Origin: CAWACP01 sp963780655 | Lineage (GTDB): Bacteria; Acidobacteriota; Terriglobia; Bryobacterales; Bryobacteraceae | DNA length: 64,000 nucleotides | Direction of reading: 5' to 3' | Assembly (NCBI GenBank): GCA_963780655.1 | Contig: CAWACP010000003.1 | Coordinates: 1,984,001 to 2,048,000, forward strand | In this document: positions 7,819 through 16,179 of the stretch, piece after piece | Numbering within the stretch: position 1 is the stretch's first letter | Layout of the letters: every line of letters begins with the position of its first letter | Notes under the pieces: generated by a model | What the model was told of the DNA's origin: nothing | What the model saw: the letters and a program-made list of their open reading frames with translations, nothing else | The model's database searches: none | Translations under genes and position numbers: made by a program

Positions 7819-8423
7819 AACAGATGCTCTCGAATGCTCTTGAAGATTGCGTCATAGACAGCGACGTCTCGGGTGGTCGGCAGATTGATATAGACGCAGT
7901 GTGAGAATGCCAGGCGCTGCGGATGGGGTGGTTTCTCCAAAGCAGGCGATTCCACCACCTGTTCTTCAACCGTAAATGCGTTCTCCGGTTCCGGTGAAAG
8001 GGCTTTGCTGAAGTCCGCCTCTTTGCATAGCGCCTTAAACGTCTGCGCCATTTTTTTGATGACAGCTTCGTCCTTCCCCGTAACAGTCGCCAGCTTGCCT
8101 TTGACAGCCTCCAAGGTTAGATTCTGGGCGTTGTCATCAACGGCGAAAAGACCTTGGTATGCTACACGAATCTGTTGTGCCAAGACTCCCTTGGCTCTGG
8201 CAGGATCTCGGAAGTCTCTGTAAACCTTGGTCGGCGTGGCATTCGAGTCAAGAAAGCCGAGGCCTTTGAGCACATTGATGAAGGCTCGATCATTAGTGCT
8301 CTTGAAGCCAAGTGCCTGAAGAAACCCGTGCGTGAACTTTGGTGGTACCTGAGCCTTTTGGATTCCAGCAAACATCTGCGGGAGGTCCCCTGTGGTGTAA
8401 AGGTATGCTGACGTGACTTCCAC
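7815..8423 (-). CDS. DUF5343 domain protein, partner of the HEPN gene
   Basis: 202 residues from a GTG at 8423, behind AAAGGAG five bases upstream (8429-8435 on the plus strand). Residues 1-150 fit DUF5343: an opening SAYLYTTGDLPQMFAGIQ, then GFLQALGFKSTNDRAFINVL and LGFLDSNATPTKVYRDFRD, a winged-helix-like arrangement. A proline- and glutamate-rich linker (about 145-170) precedes a short C-terminal segment, LAFSHCVYINLPTTRDVAVY. It may be a sensor or antitoxin that controls the HEPN protein, since it is translated first and coupled. An AT-rich leader (8424-8500, with TATATT on the minus strand at 8451-8456) could hold the promoter. The molecular function of the domain is not known to me. Confidence 0.8.
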   Translation of the reverse strand: MEVTSAYLYTTGDLPQMFAGIQKAQVPPKFTHGFLQALGFKSTNDRAFINVLKGLGFLDSNATPTKVYRDFRDPARAKGVLAQQIRVAYQGLFAVDDNAQNLTLEAVKGKLATVTGKDEAVIKKMAQTFKALCKEADFSKALSPEPENAFTVEEQVVESPALEKPPHPQRLAFSHCVYINLPTTRDVAVYDAIFKSIREHLL

Positions 8424-8523
8424 GGACGCTCCTTTAAATGATTCGTTTCAAATATAAAACACATTCGCAGAGAATTGTACTCCAACTCACTCGACGATGT
8501 ATTTTTAATACTCCCCGCCCGGT

Positions 8524-8577
8524 GTTGGCGAAAACGCCTGCTCCACAACGCAAGTGCAGGCTGAAGCCTACTCTACT
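8524..8577 (+). repeat. Two family A-type repeats abutting the gyrB stop
   Basis: A variant TTGGCGAAAACGCCTGCTCCAC (8525-8546) is followed by GCAGGCTGAAGCCTACTCTACT (8556-8577). The second copy ends at the base before the gyrB stop codon (8578-8580). Its GCCTAC arm has lost perfect pairing. Confidence 0.8.
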
Positions 8578-10995
8578 TTAGACGTCCAGGTTGCGGACGT
8601 CGAGCGCGTTCTCTTCGATGAACTTGCGGCGGCCTTCCACGTCTTCGCCCATCAGCGTGGAGAAGATCGCTTCGGTCTCGGTCATGTCTTCCAGATCCAC
8701 CCGGAGCAGCGTGCGCGTCTCCGCGTTCATGGTGGTTTCCCAGAGTTGGTCGGGGTTCATCTCGCCCAGACCCTTATAGCGCTGAATTGTGACCTCGCGC
8801 GTTCCTTCGGCCTTGGCGTGATCCAGCAGGTCGGCCCAGTTGTCGCGCGTCTCCTTCTGCTCGCCCTTGATCACCGTGAACGGCGCCACGTTGAATGACG
8901 CGACGCGCTTGGCCATGGCGCGCAGACGCCGGTATTCGGGCATCATGGCGAGCTCCCAGCCGATCAGCCGCTCGCCGTTGGTGATATCGCGATAGGCAAC
9001 CGAGGTGGCCGAGTGCTCCTCATCCGGGCGCAGCTCAACAACAACGCCGGCGGCCTTCAGCGCTTCGAGCAGCGGCCTCACATTGTCCTCGTTCTGGAAG
9101 TCCTCTTTGGCGTCGATGTGATACTCCACTTTCGCCAGCTCCGCCGCCACCCGCGGTTCCCTCAGCCGCTTCTCGGCCAGCCGGTAGACCTGCTGAAACT
9201 CGTCGAACAGCATGAGCTGGCTGCGCAGCTCGGAGCCTTCCAGACGCCTGCCCGCGCCATTCTCCACGGCCAGGTTTTCGGTGGCGCGCCGCAGGATCTC
9301 GCGCGTGAATTCCTTGTCGTCCTTGATGTACTTCTCGCTCTTGCCGCGCTTGATGCGATAAAGCGGCGGCTGGGCCACGAAGATATTGCCGCGCTTGATC
9401 AGCTCCTGCATGTGCCGGAAGAAGAAAGTCAGGATCAGGGTGCGGATGTGCGAGCCATCCACGTCCGCGTCGGTCATGATGATGATCTTGTTGTAGCGAA
9501 GCCGCGCGACGTCGAAATCGTCCTTGCCGATGCCCGTACCGATGGCCGTGATCATCGCGCGAATTTCCTCATGCCCCAGCATCTTGTCGTAGCGGGCCTT
9601 TTCCACGTTCAGAATCTTGCCCTTGAGCGGCAGGATGGCCTGATAGCGCCGGTCACGCCCGGTCTTGGCTGTGCCGCCGGCCGATTCGCCCTCGACAAGG
9701 AACAGCTCGCAACGTTCCGGATCTTTTTCCTGGCAATCCGCCAGCTTGCCGGGGAGTCCGCCGGAATCCAGAGCGCCTTTGCGCCGCGTCAGATCGCGGG
9801 CTTTGCGGGCTGCTTCCCGCGCACGCGCCGCATCGATGGCCTTGCCGACGATCTTCTTCATCACCGCCGGGTTCTTGTCGAAATACTCGCCCAGCTTCTC
9901 ATTGACGAACTGCGTCACGTAGCCGGTGATGTCGCTGTTTAGCTTGCCCTTGGTCTGGCCCTCGAACTGAGGCTGCGGCAGCTTCACGCTGATGACGGCA
10001 GTCAAACCCTCGCGGACATCGTCGCCGGTCAGATTCTCTTTCTGGTCCTTGAACATTCCGGCCTGCTGGCCATACGCGTTAATGGTGCGGGTCAGGGCGC
10101 TGCGGAACCCGCTGAGGTGCGCGCCGCCGTCCACCGTGTTGATGTTGTTCGCGAAGCTGAACAGGCTCTCGGAGTAGCCGTCGTTGTACTGCAGCGCCAC
10201 TTCCATCGACAGAGTGCCGGTGGGCATCTCGCGGTCGCCCTCGAAGTGAATGGGCTTGTCGTGCAGCAGGGCCTTGCCGCGGTTCAGGTGTTTAATGAAT
10301 TCGGAAATGCCGCCGCTGTAGTGAAATTCGGAGATGCGGGACGGATCCGCGCGCTCATCGGTGAGGGTGATCTTCAGGCCCTTGTTCAGGAAGGCCAACT
10401 CGCGCAACCGCTGGGCGAGCGTGTCGAAATTGAATTCCGTCACGGTCATGATGCCGGCGTCGGGTTTGAAGGTCACCCGGGTGCCGCGCTTCGCGCCGGC
10501 TTTGCCGGTCTGCTTGAGCTTGGCCTGCGGAATGCCGCGCTCGTAATCCTGCTCCCACGTGGCCCGGTCGCGCCAGATCTCGAGGTGCAGCGTCTCGGAG
10601 AGCGCGTTGACGCAGCTTACTCCGACGCCGTGGAGACCGCCGGAAACCTTATACGAGTTCGAGTCGAACTTGCCGCCCGCGTGCAGTTTGGTCATGACGA
10701 CTTCGGCGGCTGAAACTCCCGTGTCGTGCATGTCCACCGGAATGCCGCGGCCGTTGTCGATAACGGTGATGGAGTTGTCGCTGTGAATGGTGACGGAGAT
10801 CTCGGTACAGTAGCCCGCCAGGTGCTCGTCAACGGAGTTGTCCACAACTTCGTAGACCAGGTGATGCAGACCGCCTTCGGAGGTAGAGCCGATGTACATA
10901 GCGGGCCGCAGCCGTACCGCCTCCAGTCCCTCGAGCACTTTAATCGAGCTGGAGTCGTAAACTCCGCCCGCTCCCGCAGCATTGTTCGTCGCCAT
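8578..10995 (-). CDS. gyrB: DNA gyrase subunit B
   Basis: 805 residues, a full-length type IIA topoisomerase ATPase subunit that pairs with GyrA to supercoil DNA. The GHKL ATPase comes first (MYIGSTSEGGLHHLVYEVVD, then IDNGRGIPVDMH and GGLHGVGVSCVNALS), then the transducer with QTKGKLNS. The Toprim domain has LFLVEGESAGG with the catalytic Glu and DADVDGSHIRTL with the metal-binding aspartates. The C-terminal QRYKGLGEMNPDQLWETTM follows. It lies downstream of dnaN in the same orientation, as is usual near oriC. Two short copies of its 3' end lie beyond its stop (7151-7215, 5201-5259). Confidence 0.97.
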   Translation of the reverse strand: MATNNAAGAGGVYDSSSIKVLEGLEAVRLRPAMYIGSTSEGGLHHLVYEVVDNSVDEHLAGYCTEISVTIHSDNSITVIDNGRGIPVDMHDTGVSAAEVVMTKLHAGGKFDSNSYKVSGGLHGVGVSCVNALSETLHLEIWRDRATWEQDYERGIPQAKLKQTGKAGAKRGTRVTFKPDAGIMTVTEFNFDTLAQRLRELAFLNKGLKITLTDERADPSRISEFHYSGGISEFIKHLNRGKALLHDKPIHFEGDREMPTGTLSMEVALQYNDGYSESLFSFANNINTVDGGAHLSGFRSALTRTINAYGQQAGMFKDQKENLTGDDVREGLTAVISVKLPQPQFEGQTKGKLNSDITGYVTQFVNEKLGEYFDKNPAVMKKIVGKAIDAARAREAARKARDLTRRKGALDSGGLPGKLADCQEKDPERCELFLVEGESAGGTAKTGRDRRYQAILPLKGKILNVEKARYDKMLGHEEIRAMITAIGTGIGKDDFDVARLRYNKIIIMTDADVDGSHIRTLILTFFFRHMQELIKRGNIFVAQPPLYRIKRGKSEKYIKDDKEFTREILRRATENLAVENGAGRRLEGSELRSQLMLFDEFQQVYRLAEKRLREPRVAAELAKVEYHIDAKEDFQNEDNVRPLLEALKAAGVVVELRPDEEHSATSVAYRDITNGERLIGWELAMMPEYRRLRAMAKRVASFNVAPFTVIKGEQKETRDNWADLLDHAKAEGTREVTIQRYKGLGEMNPDQLWETTMNAETRTLLRVDLEDMTETEAIFSTLMGEDVEGRRKFIEENALDVRNLDV

Positions 10996-11024
10996 AAAAA
11001 CCTCTCATTGAAACCGGTGAGAAT

Positions 11025-11047
11025 GCAGGCTGAAAGCCTGCTCTACT
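11025..11047 (+). repeat. Family A palindromic repeat between gyrB and dnaN
   Basis: GCAGGCTGAAAGCCTGC plus TCTACT, ending 6 bases before the dnaN stop and 30 bases upstream of the gyrB start. It could form a hairpin in the dnaN-gyrB transcript. Confidence 0.9.
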
Positions 11048-11053
11048 GAAACA

Positions 11054-12169
11054 TCAGATTCGCATCGGCATCACGACATACCGGTACTTCGATCCCTCTG
11101 CTTCCTCGCCCGGCCGCAACTCACCCGCGCTGTTCGCATCGCGGAAGAGAAACACCACCTGCTCGGTGCTGAGCACGCGCATGAAGTCGAGCAGATAGGC
11201 CGCGTTGAAGCCGATCTCCACCGTCTCGCCGTCGTAGTCGGTGGGCACGGTTTCTTCGCTTTCGCCGGTGTCGGAAAGCGATGAGTGGATGCTCAGCTCA
11301 CCCGCCGAGAAGCGAACTCTGATGGCCCGTGAACGCTCATCCGAGAACTGCGAAACGCGCTCGATGGCGCCGCGGAACTCGTCCCGGTTCACGTGAATCG
11401 CGTGCGGATGCTCCTTCGGCAGCACGCGCTCGAAGTCGGGGAAATTTCCGGTCAACTTCCGGCTCAGCAGCAGCCTCTCGCCCAGTTGGAAGAACAGGTG
11501 ATTGTCGTCCCCCGAGAAACTGATGGTTGCCTCGGGTGCCGATTCGGCGGACAGCTTGAGAATTTCTCCCATGGCCTTGCGCGGCAGGAGTGCCCGATAC
11601 TGCCCGGTTATGCCGGACAGATCCATCTCCGCCTCTACCATCGCCAATCGATGGCCGTCAGTTGCCACCATAGTCAACCCGGTGCTCTTCAGCAACAGCA
11701 GCGCGCCGTTCAGAGTGAACCGCGACTCCTCGGTGGAGATCGCGAAGATGGTCCGCGCGATCATCGTGCCCAGCGCCTTCACCGGGATCTCGGCCATCGA
11801 CTCGGGCATCTGCGGGAGCTCCGGATAGCTCTCGCGCGACATGCCGGCAATGCGCGTGCGCGATCGTCCGCACAGCAGACTGGCCCACTGGTTCTCCTGC
11901 AGCTTCACTTCGAGATCGGCGTCGGGAAGCAGGCGAACGTAATCGAGCAGCTTCTTCGCGGGGATGGTTCCGGCGCCGGGTTTTTTGACGCGCGCCGGAC
12001 AGGAGCAACGGATGCCCAGCTCAAGGTCGGTGGCAGTCAACTGAATACGGCCGTCCACCGCTTCCACCAGCACATTCGAGAGGATCGGGATGGTGGTTTT
12101 CTTCTCCACCACGCCCTGCGACAAGCTCAGTTCGCGAACCAGATCGGCCTTGCTGACTGTAAATTCCAT
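11054..12169 (-). CDS. dnaN: DNA polymerase III sliding clamp (beta subunit)
   Basis: 371 residues, normal for the three-domain clamp that tethers Pol III to DNA. The start MEFTVSKADLVRELSLSQG is typical. Later hallmarks include TDLELGIRCSCPA, FTLNGALLLLKSTGLTMVATDGHRLA cut into its usual two parts (the DGHRLA motif at the end of domain two) and the C-terminal YRYVVMPMRI, which contributes to the peptide-binding cleft. It is transcribed in the dnaA-dnaN-gyrB direction, with a 290-base AT-richer gap upstream that may form part of the origin. Confidence 0.97.
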   Translation of the reverse strand: MEFTVSKADLVRELSLSQGVVEKKTTIPILSNVLVEAVDGRIQLTATDLELGIRCSCPARVKKPGAGTIPAKKLLDYVRLLPDADLEVKLQENQWASLLCGRSRTRIAGMSRESYPELPQMPESMAEIPVKALGTMIARTIFAISTEESRFTLNGALLLLKSTGLTMVATDGHRLAMVEAEMDLSGITGQYRALLPRKAMGEILKLSAESAPEATISFSGDDNHLFFQLGERLLLSRKLTGNFPDFERVLPKEHPHAIHVNRDEFRGAIERVSQFSDERSRAIRVRFSAGELSIHSSLSDTGESEETVPTDYDGETVEIGFNAAYLLDFMRVLSTEQVVFLFRDANSAGELRPGEEAEGSKYRYVVMPMRI

Positions 12170-12459
12170 GATGGTTCCCTCCGCTGTTTGGCGCCGCTCG
12201 ACGGTCGGCCTGGGATGTCCGATTTCACTTGCCCGGTGCTACTCTTCATAGCCCCTGATTCATCTGTATAAGTATAGGAATCATAGGGACTGTGGAAATG
12301 TTGATTTCTCTCTAAATTATACAAAAACCAAACAGTTTTCGCTACATCAGGTTGTGGAAACCAGGGTGAGGAAACAGCCGGTTCCGGGCGCCGGGCCGGA
12401 ACGTCCACACGCGCCCACAGGCGTTGCCGGGCCACCGCGCGGATCGAAACAAGCATAGA
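12170..12459. other. dnaA-dnaN intergenic region, candidate oriC segment
   Basis: A 290-base gap with two TGTGGAAA sites (12291-12298 and 12353-12360). These are near-matches to the reverse complement of the DnaA box TTATCCACA. Between them is an AT-rich tract (about 12296-12340, tctctaaattatacaaaaac) that could unwind. Together with the adjacent dnaA this is a plausible replication origin or dnaN promoter region. No coding sequence was found here. Confidence 0.5.
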
Positions 12460-13773
12460 TCAATGGAATGAATCGCTTATGCTGTGCAACAGGCTGTTCA
12501 AATCCTGATCGCGGTGCCGCAGCGCTTCAATTTTCGACACGGAATGGAGAACCGTGGTGTGATGCTTGCCGCCGAACGCACGGCCGATTTCCGGCAGAGA
12601 AGCCTGCGTGAGCTCCTTGATCAGGTACATGGCGATCTGGCGCGGATAGGCGATGTCGTGGGCGTTGGTCTTCTGTTTCAACTGGGCCGGTTGCAGGTGA
12701 AAGCGGTCGGCCACGGCGCGAATGACGGCGTCCATGCTGACGCGCCGGTCGCTTCCGATGGTCAGATGCTTCAGCGCCTGCTGCGCCATGGCTACGGTGA
12801 TCGGACTGCCGGTGACCGACGAATATGCAATCAGCTTAACCAGCGCGCCTTCCAGCTCCCGCACATTCGACTTGGTGCGCGTGGCAATGAAGATTCGTAC
12901 GTCCTCCGGCAGTTTGACGCCTTCGCTCTCGGCCTTCTTGTCGAGGATGGCCATCTTGGTCTCGAGGTCGGGCGGCTGCACGTCCACCATGAGGCCCCAC
13001 TCGAAACGGGACCTGAGGCGGTCCACCAGACCGGTCACGCTTTTTGGCGGCGAATCGCTGGAGACGACAATCTGCTTCTGATGTTCATAGAGGTCATTGA
13101 ACGTGTGAAAAAACTCTTCCTGCGTACGCTCGCGGCCGGCGAGGATCTGGATGTCATCGATAAGCAGCACGTCCGCGGTCCGGTAATGGCCATGAAACAT
13201 CTGCATGCGATCGAGCTTGATGCAGTTGATCATGTCGTTCATGAACCGCTCGCTGGAGGTATAGACCACCTTGATTTTCGTGTAGCGGTTCACCAGCTCA
13301 CTGCCGATGGCGTGCATCAGGTGGGTTTTTCCCATGCCTGCCCCGCCGTAGATGAAGAGCGGGTTGTAGGTTTTCGACGGCACGGTGGCAACTGCTTTCG
13401 CGGCAGCGTGCGCAAACTGATTGCAGGAACCCACCACGAAGTTGTCGAAGGTGAACCGTGGGTTCAGGCTCATGGACGGGGAGAACATGATGGGTCCGGC
13501 CTCCGCGGGACCTTTGAAATCCATGGACTGCGCCGGCGCGGAAGCCAGTTCGTAACTGATCTGGCCGAACGGCAGGCTGAGGTCGCGGACCGCGGTCCAG
13601 ATCTCCGCCGCATACTCCTGCTGCAGCCACTGGCGGGTGACTTCGTCCGGGACGGTTACGCGCATGGTCTGACCGTTGGCATCCCGCCATGCCGTCCGGG
13701 AGAGCCAGTTCTCCCAGGCTTCACCGGTGAGCCGCGACGCAAGCCGTTGTTTGATCTGATCCCAGGCGTTCAT
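12460..13773 (-). CDS. dnaA: Chromosomal replication initiator DnaA
   Basis: 437 residues from ATG 13773. A longer frame upstream is open but lacks family similarity, and MNAWDQIKQRLASRLTGEAW is the typical start. Domain I (1-80) precedes a short linker. The AAA+ ATPase begins at about residue 100 with FDNFVVGSCNQFAHAAA, Walker A GGAGMGKTHLMHAIG, Walker B VLLIDDIQILAG and the sensor FIATRTKSNVRELEGALVK. Domain IV ends with the DNA-binding signature GKHHTTVLHSVSKI. It binds DnaA boxes to open oriC. Box-like sites lie on both sides of the gene. Confidence 0.97.
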   Translation of the reverse strand: MNAWDQIKQRLASRLTGEAWENWLSRTAWRDANGQTMRVTVPDEVTRQWLQQEYAAEIWTAVRDLSLPFGQISYELASAPAQSMDFKGPAEAGPIMFSPSMSLNPRFTFDNFVVGSCNQFAHAAAKAVATVPSKTYNPLFIYGGAGMGKTHLMHAIGSELVNRYTKIKVVYTSSERFMNDMINCIKLDRMQMFHGHYRTADVLLIDDIQILAGRERTQEEFFHTFNDLYEHQKQIVVSSDSPPKSVTGLVDRLRSRFEWGLMVDVQPPDLETKMAILDKKAESEGVKLPEDVRIFIATRTKSNVRELEGALVKLIAYSSVTGSPITVAMAQQALKHLTIGSDRRVSMDAVIRAVADRFHLQPAQLKQKTNAHDIAYPRQIAMYLIKELTQASLPEIGRAFGGKHHTTVLHSVSKIEALRHRDQDLNSLLHSISDSFH

Positions 13774-14080
13774 TTTTATGCACGCACTATTTGCACAGGA
13801 TTTCCACATGCTGTGGAAATCAGACACTCCTTCTTGTCGGGTCTTGAGCTTCCGATTGTTTGAACCCGAAGAGGGCTGCGGCTGTTTCAGCCGCGTCTCA
13901 GCTATGCGGATTCTCACTTTATCACACTCATCGTAGCCTGCAATGGGGAAGTCATAATTCTCTTAATCGCTCTGGTATCATCAGCTTGCAAGCAAACAGG
14001 AATGCAGGGGAATGTCATTGCTTCGCGGTCCTCGCAAACCTTGACAGTTCTGTTTCAGCACGGGAGAATGAAGATGATCA
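13774..14080. other. Upstream region of dnaA with inverted DnaA-box-like pair
   Basis: This holds TTTCCACA (13801-13808) and TGTGGAAA (13812-13819), an inverted pair centred 40 bases upstream of the dnaA ATG. That is suited to autoregulation of dnaA or to origin function. The rest (13820-14080) is AT-richer than the surroundings and has no convincing gene. A 76-residue open frame at 13860-14090 has no recognisable features. Confidence 0.5.
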
Positions 14081-14156
<76 letters not shown>

Positions 14157-14182
14157 TTCCTGATCCGGTCTCAGCCTTTCGT

Positions 14183-14211
14183 TACCGCTCCGTAACCGTC
14201 GCGGCTCGGTA
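14183..14211. repeat. Family C repeat (ACCGCTCC..GTCGCGGCTCGGT)
   Basis: ACCGCTCCGTAACCGTCGCG then GCTCGGTAA, 26 bases after the tRNA. Related copies are at 35945, 39424 and, inverted, 62196. An additional GGTAACGG just downstream (14221-14229) could pair with CCGTAACC. Confidence 0.6.
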
Positions 14212-14277
14212 AGCGCGGCACGGTAACGGCAACATGATCAGTTGCGGCGCAAGCCGGCCTGCGGTACTTTCGTGTTC

Positions 14278-15750
14278 GTGACGAACATCAGGCTGGCGGC
14301 CATCGGAGCCGCGCTCATGCTCACTCTGTCCGGCGCGGGGCAAACGATCCGCGTGCGCATGGACGCGCCCTCGCGGCCATTCCCGCATTTCTGGGAACAG
14401 GTGTTCGGCTCCGGCCGCGCCATCCTCTCGCTGCGTGAATCGTACCGGCAGGATCTGCGCGCCACCAGGGCCATCACCGGCTTTCGCTACGTCCGCTTCC
14501 ACGGAATTCTCGATGACGAGGTGGGTATCGATCGGGCCGGCGGCGTCTACAATTTCACCTACTTCGATCAAATCTACGACGGTCTGCTGGCCAACGGGGT
14601 CCGGCCTTTCGTCGAGCTGAGCTTTATGCCGTCCGCGCTCGCCTCTTCGCAAAAGCCGCACCCGTTCTGGTACAAGCCACTGCCGAACCCGCCCTCCGAT
14701 TACGACAAGTGGGGCGAGTTGGTGTATCAGTTCGCGAGCCATGCGCTTGCACGATACGGCGCGGCCGAGGTGCGCAACTGGTATTTCGAGGTCTGGAACG
14801 AGCCGAACCTCGATTTCTGGACAGGCGACCCGAAACAGGCCACGTACTTCGAGCTGTACGACGCAGCTGCGCGAGCCATCAAGCGCGCCGATCCGCAGCT
14901 TCGCGTGGGCGGTCCGGCGACGGCGCAGGCGGCCTGGGTTGGCGATCTGATCCGTCACTCGGTGGACGGCAATGTGCCGCTCGATTTCGTGTCCACGCAC
15001 GTGTACGGCAACGACACTGCGGATAACGTGCTGGGCACGCAGGAACACATCTCCAGAGCGGAGATGGTTGCCCGCGCGGTGCGCAAGGTGCACGACGAAG
15101 TGGCCGCGTCCGCGCGCCCGCACATGCCGATTCATTTCACCGAGTACAACGCCAGCTACATGAACGAGCCTGATGTCGAGGACTCGCCATTCATGGGCCC
15201 GTGGCTGGCCAACAACATCCGGCAGTGCGACGGCCTTGTTACAACCATGTCGTACTGGACCTTCTCGGATGTGTTCGAGGAGCAGGGCGTAGCGAAGACG
15301 CCATTTTACGGCGGCTATGGTCTGATCGCGGTTGGGCACATTCCCAAGGCCGCGTTCAACGCATTCGCGCTACTGCACCGGCTCGGCACCGAGCGGATTC
15401 CAGTGGACAGTGATTCGGCGCTGGTCACAAGGACCGCGTCGGGCGGGCTCGCGCTGTCCGTTTGGAATTACTGGGCGCCCGAAGAGGCCGGGCATGAGCG
15501 GCGATTTCGGGTGCAGTTCACAGGAAAAGCCGTGCCTGCATCGGCGTCGGTCGTGATCATCGATGCGAATCACGGCTCGGCGCAGGCTGCCTGGCGAAAG
15601 ATGGGTTCGCCTGCGTGGCCTTCGCGGGAACAGCAGGCGGTACTTCGGCACGCGGCGGCAATGCCGGCAACTGAAGTGAAGACGATGCAGGGCGGCATCC
15701 TCGATCTGAGGCTACCGCCGCATGCGCTCGCGTTTATTGAAGTGAAGTAG
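14278..15750 (+). CDS. Glycoside hydrolase family 39 (beta-xylosidase-like), secreted
   Basis: 490 residues from a GTG at 14278, chosen because it gives a clean signal peptide (MTNIRLAAIGAALMLTLSG then AGQ); a TTG at 14242 is possible. The body is a (beta/alpha)8 clan GH-A fold. The acid/base Glu is in EVWNEPNLDFW, and the nucleophile Glu is probably in HFTEYNASY. GFRYVRFHGILDD and SYWTFSDVFEE are further family 39 landmarks. Such enzymes release xylose or related sugars from plant polysaccharides outside the cytoplasm, which suits a soil polymer degrader. The exact substrate is not determined by the sequence. It stands alone between a tRNA and a convergent gene. Confidence 0.9.
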   Translation: MTNIRLAAIGAALMLTLSGAGQTIRVRMDAPSRPFPHFWEQVFGSGRAILSLRESYRQDLRATRAITGFRYVRFHGILDDEVGIDRAGGVYNFTYFDQIYDGLLANGVRPFVELSFMPSALASSQKPHPFWYKPLPNPPSDYDKWGELVYQFASHALARYGAAEVRNWYFEVWNEPNLDFWTGDPKQATYFELYDAAARAIKRADPQLRVGGPATAQAAWVGDLIRHSVDGNVPLDFVSTHVYGNDTADNVLGTQEHISRAEMVARAVRKVHDEVAASARPHMPIHFTEYNASYMNEPDVEDSPFMGPWLANNIRQCDGLVTTMSYWTFSDVFEEQGVAKTPFYGGYGLIAVGHIPKAAFNAFALLHRLGTERIPVDSDSALVTRTASGGLALSVWNYWAPEEAGHERRFRVQFTGKAVPASASVVIIDANHGSAQAAWRKMGSPAWPSREQQAVLRHAAAMPATEVKTMQGGILDLRLPPHALAFIEVK

Positions 15751-15757
15751 GAGAGAG

Positions 15758-16078
15758 TTAGTTGAAGACGACGCGGATGCCGCTCTTCGCAGGAGTCACG
15801 TTTTTCAGTTGGCTGGCGCCGCTCTCGCTGCTAAGTCCCACCATCGTGACGGTGGTCATGCCCGCTTTTTCAACCGTTGTCTTTGCATCGATGGTTTTGC
15901 CGGACTTGTCCTTCAGAACAGCCGTATTCCCATTGACGTCCAGGACATAACGGCCGGGCTTCAACTGCGTCGTACCGATGCTCGCCGCAGTGCCCAACTG
16001 AAATTTGTAAGTCTCAGCACTAACTACCGCGCCGCCGATAAGTGCGACTAATACAATCCGATTAAGCAGAGTACTCAT
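15758..16078 (-). CDS. Small secreted protein, hypothetical
   Basis: 106 residues with an N-terminal signal peptide (NRIVLVALIGGAVVSAETY). The rest is beta-rich with TTQLKPGRYVLDVNGNTAVL, a layout resembling the LPAGEYRV core of the secreted proteins at 26101 and 29505. It may belong to the same broad acidobacterial group of periplasmic proteins. No catalytic residues are evident. It converges on the GH39 gene with a 7-base gap. Confidence 0.6.
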   Translation of the reverse strand: MSTLLNRIVLVALIGGAVVSAETYKFQLGTAASIGTTQLKPGRYVLDVNGNTAVLKDKSGKTIDAKTTVEKAGMTTVTMVGLSSESGASQLKNVTPAKSGIRVVFN

Positions 16079-16179
16079 ACTTATCTGACGTTTGAATTGC
16101 CGGGCGCGTTAGCGGCGGGCACTGTATTGGCCACGTGCGCCGGAGCGCCCGCGTCTGGTACCTTCGAATCGATAGTCAC

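Noticed and set aside
12484..13863. 459-codon open frame opposite dnaA
   Set aside because: It is a shadow of dnaA with no start context or domain features.
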